Both the position numbers and the translations under genes were made by a program. From contig NZ_SOHL01000023.1 in the NCBI RefSeq assembly GCF_004403985.1, forward strand, positions 1-64,000: DNA of 64,000 nucleotides. Reading direction: 5' to 3'. Under the pieces are notes generated by a model, which did not search any database, was not told where the DNA came from, and saw only the letters and a program-made list of their open reading frames with translations. Below are positions 57,004 to 64,000 of this stretch, in pieces. Each line of letters starts with the position of its first letter. Position 1 is the stretch's first letter. The stretch comes from Cryobacterium gelidum (GTDB taxonomy: Bacteria; Actinomycetota; Actinomycetes; Actinomycetales; Microbacteriaceae).

Positions 57004-57252
57004 ATGAAGAATGTCATCTGGTTGGTCATCGGCGTGGCCGCCGGCTTCGTAGTTGCCCACGAGGTCAACAAGACCCGGCAGGGCAAAGCGTTCTTCACCG
57101 AACTCGACACCAAGGCACGCGAATTCGGCGAGGCCATATCTGAGGGCTACCGCGAGCGCGAGGCCGAGCTGCACGCCGCACTCGGCCACGTCGCCGACGG
57201 CGCGGGTGATGCGCCAGCACCCAGCGCGCCCGAAGCATCCGCCCACCGGTAG
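57004..57252 (+). CDS. Small membrane-anchored protein before alaS
   Basis: The 82-residue product has one N-terminal helix (VIWLVIGVAAGFVVAHEV), a charged helix resembling YtxH-type proteins (FFTELDTKAREFGEAISEGY), and an Ala/Pro-rich end. Proteins of this size between DUF948 and alaS are frequent in Microbacteriaceae, and no function is known. GGGAGAAG lies just before the ATG. Confidence 0.78.
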   Translation: MKNVIWLVIGVAAGFVVAHEVNKTRQGKAFFTELDTKAREFGEAISEGYREREAELHAALGHVADGAGDAPAPSAPEASAHR

Positions 57253-57322
57253 AAGCACCACTCCAGCACCCCTCAATTTCACGGCATCACAACATTCATG
57301 CACCACCAAAGCTACGGACACC

Positions 57323-59977
57323 ATGCAGACTGCTGACATTCGCGGGCGCTGGCTCGACTTCTTCGCCGATCGTGGACACACCGTTGTCCCGTCCGCGTCA
57401 CTCGTGAGCGACGACCCCACCCTTCTCTTCACCGTGGCGGGCATGGTGCCGTTCGTGCCGTACCTCACCGGGCTGGTTCCCGCTCCGTACCCCCGCGCGA
57501 CGAGCGTGCAGAAGTGCATTCGCACCAACGACATCGAAGAGGTCGGCAAGACTCCGCGGCACGGCACCTTCTTTCAGATGAACGGCAACTTCAGCTTCGG
57601 TGACTACTTCAAGGAAGAAGCCATCGGCTTCGCCTGGGAACTGCTCACCACCCCCGAGAACCAGGGCGGCTACGGGTTTCGCGAGAGCGAACTCTGGGTC
57701 ACGATCTATCTCGACGACGACGAAGCGTACCGCTACTGGCGGGCACTTGGAGTGCCGGATAACCGCATCCAACGCCTTGGCATGGAATCCAACTACTGGT
57801 CCACCGGCCAGCCAGGACCGGCCGGCCCCTGCTCGGAGATCTTCTTCGACCGCGGCCCCGCCTACGGCGCTGACGGCGGCCCGGCCACCGATGACGACCG
57901 TTACGTCGAAATTTGGAATCTGGTCTTCATGCAGTACCTGCGCGGTGAAAGCACGGGCAAGAGCGACTTTCAGATTCTCGGCGACCTGCCGAAGAAGAAC
58001 ATCGACACCGGCATGGGCCTCGAACGCGTCGCCTTTCTCAAGCAGGGCGTCGAGAACATGTACGAGATCGACCAGGTACGCCCGGTGCTCGACCGCGCGG
58101 CCGCCCTGTCGGGTCGCCGCTACGGCGCAGACCACGACGACGACGTTCGCATGCGCATCGTCGCTGACCACGTGCGGTCCTCGCTCATGCTGATGAGCGA
58201 CGGCGTCATGCCGTCCAACGAGGGTCGCGGCTACATTCTGCGCCGCCTGCTGCGTCGCAGTGTGCGCGCCATGCGCCTGCTCGGCGTCGACACCGTGAGC
58301 ATGCCCGAACTGCTGCCCGCCTCGCGTGACGCCATGAGCGCCGCTTACCCCGAGGTGAAGAGCGACTTCGGGCGCATCAGCCAGGCCGCCTTCGCCGAAG
58401 AAGAAACCTTTTTGCGCACCCTGGCGAGCGGCAGCGCCGTGCTCGACCTGGCCGTCGCGAAGACCAAAAAGGCCAGCAAAACCGAACTGGCCGGCCCGAC
58501 TGCTTTTTTGCTGCACGACACCTACGGGTTTCCGATCGAGATCACGCTCGAGATCGCCGAAGAAGCTGGCCTCAGCGTGAATCGTGACGCCTTCGACGTG
58601 CTGATGACCAAGCAGCGCACCATGGCCAAGGCCGATGCGAAGTCCAAGAAGACGACCCTGGCCGACCTCGGCGTCTACAGCGCCTTCCGCGCCCTCGGCG
58701 AGACGGTCTTCACGGGGTACGACGACCTGCGGAACGAGTCGGGCGTGCTCGGACTCATCGTTGACGGCGAATCCGTGACGAGCGCGGTCGCCGGCGAGAC
58801 TGCCGAAGTTATTCTCGCCGAAACCGCCCTCTGGGCCGAATCCGGCGGGCAAGAAGCGGATGCCGGCCTCATTGTCGGCCCCGGCTACGAGCTCAAGGTG
58901 CTCGACGTGCAGAAGCCGGTCAAGGGCTTGATCAGTCACAAGGTGCTGGTGCAGTCCGGCGAAGTCGGTGTGGGCGACAGCGCGACAAGCGTGGTCGACG
59001 AGAGCTGGCGCCGCGGCGCGCGCCAGGCGCATTCGGGCACTCACGTTCTGCACGCTGCACTGCGCCAGGTACTCGGCCCGAACGCCCACCAGTCCGGCTC
59101 GTACAACAAGGCCGGGTTCTTTCGCCTCGACTTCTCCTGGAACCAGGCGCTGTCCCCGGCGACTCGCGCGGAGATCGAGGAGATCTCCAACAATGCCATC
59201 CGCGACAATCTTCCGGTCACCACGCGGCAGCTGCCCCTCGCCGAGGCGAAGGCGCTCGGCGCCATGGCTTTGTTCGGTGAGAAGTACGGCGATGTCGTGC
59301 GCGTTGTGGACATCGGTGGTCCCTGGTCGCGCGAACTCTGCGCGGGCACCCACGTGAGCAGCAGCGCTGAGATCGGCATGATCAACCTGATCAGCGAGGC
59401 CTCGGTCGGATCGGCCAACCGCCGCGTCGAATCGCTCGTCGGCCTCGAGGCGTTCCGCGACCTTGCCGCCGAACGCGCCCTGGTGTCACAGCTCACCTCG
59501 AGCCTGAAGACTCCTCGCGACCAGCTACCCGAGCGCATCAGCGACCTCGTCACGAGCCTCAAATCGGCGGAGAAGAAAATCGCCGCATTCGAAGCCCGCG
59601 CCCTGACCGACCGGGTTCCGGCTCTGCTGGCCTCGGCTCGCCGGGTCGGCGCCGTGACCGTTGTTGCCGAGGACCTCGGTGTGCTCGCTTCCCCGGACGA
59701 TGTGCGGATGCTGGCGCTCAATACCCGGGAACGCCTCGGCACCGACGCAGTCGTCGTGGCGCTCTCGGCCATTGCCGGTGACAAGCCCGTCGTGATCGTC
59801 GCAACCAACCAGTCTGCTCGGGCTGCCGGGCACAAGGCCGGAGCCCTCGCCAAGACCGTCGCTGCAATTCTCGGCGGTGGCGGCGGCGGTAAGGACGACC
59901 TCGCGCAGGGTGGCGGCCCCAATGGTGACGCCATCCCGGCCGCGTTGCAGGCCGTCGTTGCGGCGGTCAGCCGCTAA
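57323..59977 (+). CDS. alaS: Alanine--tRNA ligase
   Basis: This 884-residue synthetase charges tRNA-Ala and edits mischarged products. The catalytic domain begins MQTADIRGRWLDFFADRGHT and contains TSVQKCIRTNDIEEVGKTPRH-type and FFQMNGNFSFGDYFK motifs. The editing domain has the zinc ligands HSGTHVLHAAL and ELCAGTHVSSSAEIG. The C-terminal glycine-rich part (GGGGGGKDDLAQGGG) is the DHHA1 domain. The frame runs upstream into the preceding gene but similarity starts at ATG 57323. Confidence 0.96.
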   Translation: MQTADIRGRWLDFFADRGHTVVPSASLVSDDPTLLFTVAGMVPFVPYLTGLVPAPYPRATSVQKCIRTNDIEEVGKTPRHGTFFQMNGNFSFGDYFKEEAIGFAWELLTTPENQGGYGFRESELWVTIYLDDDEAYRYWRALGVPDNRIQRLGMESNYWSTGQPGPAGPCSEIFFDRGPAYGADGGPATDDDRYVEIWNLVFMQYLRGESTGKSDFQILGDLPKKNIDTGMGLERVAFLKQGVENMYEIDQVRPVLDRAAALSGRRYGADHDDDVRMRIVADHVRSSLMLMSDGVMPSNEGRGYILRRLLRRSVRAMRLLGVDTVSMPELLPASRDAMSAAYPEVKSDFGRISQAAFAEEETFLRTLASGSAVLDLAVAKTKKASKTELAGPTAFLLHDTYGFPIEITLEIAEEAGLSVNRDAFDVLMTKQRTMAKADAKSKKTTLADLGVYSAFRALGETVFTGYDDLRNESGVLGLIVDGESVTSAVAGETAEVILAETALWAESGGQEADAGLIVGPGYELKVLDVQKPVKGLISHKVLVQSGEVGVGDSATSVVDESWRRGARQAHSGTHVLHAALRQVLGPNAHQSGSYNKAGFFRLDFSWNQALSPATRAEIEEISNNAIRDNLPVTTRQLPLAEAKALGAMALFGEKYGDVVRVVDIGGPWSRELCAGTHVSSSAEIGMINLISEASVGSANRRVESLVGLEAFRDLAAERALVSQLTSSLKTPRDQLPERISDLVTSLKSAEKKIAAFEARALTDRVPALLASARRVGAVTVVAEDLGVLASPDDVRMLALNTRERLGTDAVVVALSAIAGDKPVVIVATNQSARAAGHKAGALAKTVAAILGGGGGGKDDLAQGGGPNGDAIPAALQAVVAAVSR

Positions 59978-60075
59978 CGATGCGCTCCGACCGAACCCCC
60001 GCCTGGCGTCGGACCGACAGATCGGAGGTCGCGGCGGGCGATGTCGTGCCCGCCACGGTGACGCCCGCACCCCGC

Positions 60076-60546
60076 ATGCGCCCGGGGGTGCGGATCGGCG
60101 TCGATGTCGGCAAGGTGCGGATCGGCCTGGCCCGCAGCGACAACCACGGCATGCTCGCCACACCGGTCGAGACCGTCGCCCGCGACCAGTCGGGAGTGAC
60201 CGACGTCGCCCGCATCCGCACGGTGGTGCTCGAGCTTGACGCCGTCGAGGTCATCGTGGGCCTCCCGCTGGCCTTGTCGGGCAACGTGACGGCATCGACC
60301 GACGACGCGATCGATTTCGCCGACCGGCTCGCCCGCACGCTCTCCGTGCCGGTGCGTCTGGTCGACGAACGGCTCTCGACCGTGTCGGCGCAGTCGGCGT
60401 TGCGGGCATCCGGTCGTTCAGCGAAAACGCAACGACCAGTGATCGATCAGGTAGCCGCGACTATCATTCTGCAACACGCGCTCGACAGCGAGCGTGCCTC
60501 GGGGCGACCGCCAGGCTCGCCCGTCGAACCGACCGAGAGGCCGTAA
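60076..60546 (+). CDS. ruvX: RuvX/YqgF-family putative pre-16S rRNA nuclease
   Basis: The 156-residue RNase H-fold protein has IGVDVGKVRIGLARSD at its start with the first catalytic Asp, IVGLPLALSG, VRLVDERLSTVSA, and DQVAATIILQHAL with the last Asp. The family trims 16S rRNA ends. Two starts are possible: ATG 59980, two bases after alaS, adds 32 residues with no family similarity; ATG 60076 matches the usual length. It belongs to the alaS-ruvX-mltG-aroE-aroC run. Confidence 0.9.
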   Translation: MRPGVRIGVDVGKVRIGLARSDNHGMLATPVETVARDQSGVTDVARIRTVVLELDAVEVIVGLPLALSGNVTASTDDAIDFADRLARTLSVPVRLVDERLSTVSAQSALRASGRSAKTQRPVIDQVAATIILQHALDSERASGRPPGSPVEPTERP

Positions 60547-60548
60547 CG

Positions 60549-61991
60549 GTGCCGAGTTCCATCCCTGAAAATCAGCTGCCGAGCCGCCGTCAGTTGCGCG
60601 CGCAGCAGGCCGCCGCGCAGCAGGCCGCCGCGCAGCAGGCCGCCGCGCAGCAGGCCGCCGCGCCGCAGGCCGCCGCGCAGCAGCCGGCTGTGGGGGAGAT
60701 CAAGTCTGAACCAGCCCGCCCTTCGGTCGCCTCCGCCGCACCAGTAGTGCCGCGTCGGCCGACGGAGGCCGCTCCAATTCCCATGACGATCGGTCCCGCA
60801 ACCGATGCCATCGCTGATCCGATGCAAAATCTGATGGCGAACGACAGCGGTGATTCCGGCCGCGGTCGGGCGAATCGGCGGTCGCTTCTCGCTGGCGAAC
60901 CGCCCCGGGAAAAGCGCGGTCACAAGGGCGCCTGGGGCTGCCTGATCGTCTTCGTCGTTCTGGCTGCGCTCCTGGCCGGCACGGTGTTCTTCCTTCAGGG
61001 TCCCATCTCCCAGATCATCGCGGCCACTCAGGGACCGGCCGATTTCACGGCGGAGGAAGCGGTCGCCGGTGAAGATGTGGTCGTCATGATCCACGACGGT
61101 GACGGCGGTTCGGACATCGCCAGTTCCCTCGTCGACCAGGGCGTGGTGAAGAGCTTCGATGCGTTTTACAGGATTTTGTTGCAGACGACCCCGGAGCCGG
61201 TGTTCCAGCCCGGCGCCTACCAGCTGAAGACGAAAATGGTCGCGAGCACGGCCCTCGCTGCCCTGCTCGACGCGAAGACACGACTGAACCGCACCGTGGT
61301 CGTGCCCGAGGGCACCGCGGCCGTCGATGTGCTGCAGTTGATTTCCGAGGGAACGGACATTCCCCTCGCTGATCTGCAGGCCGCCGCAGCGAACGTCGCA
61401 TCGTTCGGACTGCCGGCCGAAGCGGCCACGCTCGAGGGCTTTCTCTTTCCCGCTACCTATACGTTCGCGCCGGGGGACACCGCGCAGATCGCACTGCAGA
61501 CCATGGTGAATCGCCAGTTCAAGGCCCTCGACTCTGCCGGAGTTGCCGCCGAGGACCGCTGGTCGACCGTCGTGCTCGCCTCACTGATTCAGCGGGAAGC
61601 CGGCCTGCGCGACGACTATTACAAGGTGTCTCGGGTCTTTCGCAACCGGCTGGACCCCGCCCAGTGGCAGAGCGGCCTGCTGCAGTCCGACGCAACAGTC
61701 GCCTACGGTACCGGGAACACGCACCTCGTGACCACGACCGACGCTGAACGCGGCGATGCCGGCAACATCTACAACACCTACGTGCATCCCGGCATGGTCG
61801 TTGGCCCCATCTCCAACCCGGGCGACCTGGCCATCGATGCCGCCCTGCACCCGCTCGATGGATCGTGGCTGTTTTTCGTGACCGTAAACCTCGACACCGG
61901 CGAGACGGTGTTCTCCACCACGGTGGCAGAACACGATGCTGCTGTTGTCGTCTGGCAGAACTGGATGAGGGAGCACCCCGAATATGGATAG
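60549..61991 (+). CDS. mltG: Endolytic murein transglycosylase MltG
   Basis: MltG cuts nascent glycan strands at the membrane. The 480-residue protein has a long cytoplasmic N-terminus with a QQAAA repeat (residues 19-46), one membrane helix (about 127-150), a LysM-like part, and the YceG domain with VVLASLIQREAGLRDDYYKV, where the Glu of QREAG is the catalytic acid, and DATVAYGTGN plus YNTYVHPGMVVGPISNPG. The GTG start lies three bases after the ruvX stop. The stop overlaps aroE by eight bases. Confidence 0.94.
   Translation: MPSSIPENQLPSRRQLRAQQAAAQQAAAQQAAAQQAAAPQAAAQQPAVGEIKSEPARPSVASAAPVVPRRPTEAAPIPMTIGPATDAIADPMQNLMANDSGDSGRGRANRRSLLAGEPPREKRGHKGAWGCLIVFVVLAALLAGTVFFLQGPISQIIAATQGPADFTAEEAVAGEDVVVMIHDGDGGSDIASSLVDQGVVKSFDAFYRILLQTTPEPVFQPGAYQLKTKMVASTALAALLDAKTRLNRTVVVPEGTAAVDVLQLISEGTDIPLADLQAAAANVASFGLPAEAATLEGFLFPATYTFAPGDTAQIALQTMVNRQFKALDSAGVAAEDRWSTVVLASLIQREAGLRDDYYKVSRVFRNRLDPAQWQSGLLQSDATVAYGTGNTHLVTTTDAERGDAGNIYNTYVHPGMVVGPISNPGDLAIDAALHPLDGSWLFFVTVNLDTGETVFSTTVAEHDAAVVVWQNWMREHPEYG
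60601..60683 (+). repeat. 15-nt in-frame tandem repeat in mltG
   Basis: The unit GCGCAGCAGGCCGCC (Gln-Gln-Ala-Ala-Ala) is repeated about five times with one variant (Pro for Gln), early in the coding region. Copies are nearly identical at DNA level, suggesting recent expansion. Confidence 0.9.
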
Positions 61992-62862
61992 TCTCACGCC
62001 GAATCGGCTCGCCGTCCTTGGCTCGCCGATCAAACACTCCCGTTCGCCGTTGCTCCACCGGGCTGCCTACCGGCAGTTGGATCTCGACTGGTCCTACGAC
62101 GCCGTCGAGGTGAAATCGGGCTCCCTGGCGATGTTCCTGAGCAAGGTCGGGCCCGAATGGCGCGGTCTGTCACTGACCATGCCGCTCAAGCAGGAGGTGC
62201 TGCCGTTCATCGACGACTGCGATCGGGTGGCGCAGCTGACCGGTTCGGTCAATACGGTGCTGCTGCGCAAGGTGAACGGTCGCGGAACGCTGAGCGGGTA
62301 CAACACGGATGTTGCGGGTCTGGTGCGCGCACTGGCTGAGGGTGACATCACCCGGGCAACCCACGTGACCCTGCTCGGAGCCGGCGCGACGGCGGCATCC
62401 GCCCTGGTGGCGGCGGCGGAACTCGGCGCTGAATTCGTCACGGTGCTGGCGCGGGATCCGCAGAAAGCGCAGCCGCTAATCGAACTCGGCCGGTCGCTCG
62501 GTGTGGTCGTCGACCTCCAAGGATTTGGCGGCTCCACCCCGGTCGACAGCGACGTCGTGATCAGCACCCTGCCCGGGGGAACCGTGCTGCCCGCACCGCT
62601 GCCGCTCGCGCTGCGGAAACGGGCCGTCTTGTTCGACGTGGCCTATTCACCGTGGCCGAGTGGGGTGGCCACGTCGTGGCAGGTCGCCGGCGGAAGCGTG
62701 CTCGACGGCCTCGGAATGCTGTTGCATCAGGCGCTCATCCAAGTGCGGGTGTTTGTCACCGCCGACCCGTTCGAGCCCTTGCCCGATGAGGCGGCCGTGC
62801 TCGCGGCCATGCGCGGCGCTCTGACCCGTGACACTGGCCCTCATGATGCTGTGGAAAGATAG
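61984..62862 (+). CDS. aroE: Shikimate dehydrogenase
   Basis: The 292-residue enzyme reduces 3-dehydroshikimate with NADPH in aromatic amino-acid synthesis. The substrate site shows [20 protein letters not shown] in two halves and the catalytic Lys in [14 protein letters not shown]. The nucleotide site is [33 protein letters not shown] closes the domain. It overlaps the mltG end and is followed after five bases by aroC. Confidence 0.94.
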   Translation: MDSLTPNRLAVLGSPIKHSRSPLLHRAAYRQLDLDWSYDAVEVKSGSLAMFLSKVGPEWRGLSLTMPLKQEVLPFIDDCDRVAQLTGSVNTVLLRKVNGRGTLSGYNTDVAGLVRALAEGDITRATHVTLLGAGATAASALVAAAELGAEFVTVLARDPQKAQPLIELGRSLGVVVDLQGFGGSTPVDSDVVISTLPGGTVLPAPLPLALRKRAVLFDVAYSPWPSGVATSWQVAGGSVLDGLGMLLHQALIQVRVFVTADPFEPLPDEAAVLAAMRGALTRDTGPHDAVER

Positions 62863-62867
62863 GAACC

Positions 62868-64000
62868 ATGCTTCGTTGGCTCACCGCCGGAGAATCTCAC
62901 GGCCCCGAACTCATCGCCATTGTCGAGGGTTTGCCCGCTGGGATTCCGGTCACCCTTGATTCGATCCGTCTCGACCTGGCGCGCCGCAAACTCGGCTACG
63001 GCCGGGGCGCGCGCATGAAGTTCGAGGAGGACGAGCTCACCCTCTCGGGTGGTGTCCGCCACGGTCTCACTCTCGGTGGCCCGGTAGCGCTGCGCATCGG
63101 CAACTCGGAATGGCCCAAGTGGGTCGACGTGATGAGTGCAGCACCGGTTGACCCGGCCACGCTCGCTCGCGGCCGCGGTGCACCCCTGACCCGGCCCCGG
63201 CCTGGCCATGCCGATCTAGCCGGCATGCAAAAATATGGCTTCGACGAAGCCCGCCCGGTGCTCGAGCGGGCCAGCGCCCGCGAGACCGCCGCTCGCGTGG
63301 CACTCGGTGCCGTGGCTCGGTCTTTTCTGCACGAGCTGGGAATTGAGCTGGTCAGCCACACCATCGCCATCGGCCCGGTGCGCGTACCAGACGGCTCGCC
63401 GTTGCCAGAGCCCGCAGACGTCGATGCCCTCGACGCCGACCTGCTGCGCTGCTTCGACGCCGAGACATCCGCTTTGATGGTCGCTGAAGTGGATGCCGCA
63501 CACCGGGACGGCGACACGCTCGGTGGCGTCGTCGAGGTTCTCGCCTACAACCTGCCCCCCGGCCTCGGATCGTTCGTGCACTGGGACCGCCGTCTGGATT
63601 CCCAGCTCGCCGCTGCCCTGATGGGCATCCAGGCCATCAAGGGTGTCGAGGTCGGCGACGGCTTCGAGACCACCCGCCGCCGAGGCTCGGATGCGCACGA
63701 CGAACTCGTGCTAGCGGATGGCGCCATTCAACGAGTCAGCGACAAGGCCGGCGGAACCGAGGGCGGCATGAGTACCGGTACCGTGCTGCGCGTGCGCGCC
63801 GGCATGAAGCCCATCGCGACCATTCCGCGAGCCCTGCGCACCGTCGACGTCGCCACGAGCGAGCCAGCACCGGCGCACCATCAGCGCTCCGACGTCTGCG
63901 CGGTTCCGGCGGCCGGCGTCGTCGCCGAGGCGATGGTCGCGCTCGTGCTCGCCAATTCCGTGCTCGAGAAGTTCGGCGGCGACTCGATCGGTGAGACCCG
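62868..64000 (+). CDS. aroC: Chorismate synthase (3' end beyond window)
   Basis: The frame from ATG 62868 stays open to the window end, giving at least 377 residues. It begins [20 protein letters not shown], followed by [35 protein letters not shown], and [18 protein letters not shown], all signatures of chorismate synthase. The enzyme makes chorismate from EPSP using reduced [18 protein letters not shown] and [15 protein letters not shown] are present. Actinobacterial AroC is about 400 residues, so only the last part is missing. Confidence 0.95.
   Translation, partial: MLRWLTAGESHGPELIAIVEGLPAGIPVTLDSIRLDLARRKLGYGRGARMKFEEDELTLSGGVRHGLTLGGPVALRIGNSEWPKWVDVMSAAPVDPATLARGRGAPLTRPRPGHADLAGMQKYGFDEARPVLERASARETAARVALGAVARSFLHELGIELVSHTIAIGPVRVPDGSPLPEPADVDALDADLLRCFDAETSALMVAEVDAAHRDGDTLGGVVEVLAYNLPPGLGSFVHWDRRLDSQLAAALMGIQAIKGVEVGDGFETTRRRGSDAHDELVLADGAIQRVSDKAGGTEGGMSTGTVLRVRAGMKPIATIPRALRTVDVATSEPAPAHHQRSDVCAVPAAGVVAEAMVALVLANSVLEKFGGDSIGET

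Noticed and set aside
57398..59353. Long minus-strand frame opposite alaS
   Set aside because: Antisense shadow of alaS with His/Val/Ala-rich composition.

Overview
This window looks like core chromosome of a high-GC actinobacterium, most likely a member of the Microbacteriaceae (Cryobacterium/Leifsonia-like). That placement is inference from gene content and order: SepH with the DUF4193-DUF3093-dut-DUF3710-DUF3159 block, DUF3000-RNase D, MarP, thrS-HIT-pdxST-yebC-ruvCAB-yajC-secDF-rel, and rpsD-DUF948-alaS-ruvX-mltG-aroE-aroC. No rRNA, CRISPR array, prophage or complete mobile element was seen.

Layout. (1) 1-2043 is a decayed strip: the tail of an IS481-type transposase, a FUSC-family membrane gene broken by a T-run frameshift and an in-frame stop, and a LysR regulator lacking the middle of its effector domain. 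(2) 2217-11490 is transport and sensing: a polar amino-acid ABC importer with binding protein and permease fused, an intact FUSC protein, a TctCBA tripartite tricarboxylate transporter, and divergent from it a CitA/CitB-type two-component system. (3) 11491-15623 holds the cell-division regulator SepH and the conserved actinobacterial DUF block around dUTPase. (4) 15834-26102 is central metabolism: aconitase under an 18-bp palindrome, dxs, a fatty-acid beta-oxidation pair (fadA-fadB) behind a possible palindromic operator, RNase D and DUF3000. (5) 26167-35692 is mixed housekeeping: alpha/beta hydrolase, sulfurtransferase plus SufE, ZapE, an ammonium transporter behind a GlnR-type box, MarP, DUF2071, a Gly/Asp-rich small protein, an NAD(P)-binding protein and an M50 peptidase. 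(6) 35873-36670 has four tRNAs: Val(CAC) on minus, and Gly(GCC), Cys(GCA), Val(GAC) on plus, with an octamer tandem array between the two orientations. (7) 36782-51042 runs DUF1918, thrS, HIT, pdxS, pdxT, DUF1697, yebC, ruvCAB, yajC, secD, secF, rel. (8) 51039-64000 holds an AbiEi-like orphan, a DUF349 protein, a membrane-anchored peptidyl-prolyl isomerase, rarA, rpsD, DUF948, a small membrane protein, alaS, ruvX, mltG, aroE and the start of aroC, which runs off the edge.

No obvious new defence or biosynthetic system is present. The most unusual signal is structural. At four genes (amtB, the Gly/Asp-rich protein, the neighbouring NAD(P)-binding gene and the DUF349 gene) the stop codon is itself the first element of a short degenerate tandem repeat (units of 15, 6, 7 and 17 nt). 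At a fifth gene (DUF2071) a 13-nt repeat runs through the ribosome-binding site into the start codon. The units differ in sequence but the placement is consistent, suggesting repeated local duplication at gene edges. Other points worth a look are the aconitase palindrome, the GTAAC-N6-GAAAC box before amtB, the fad palindrome, several convergent gene pairs sharing stop-codon bases, and the absence of phospholipid genes between the HIT gene and pdxS.
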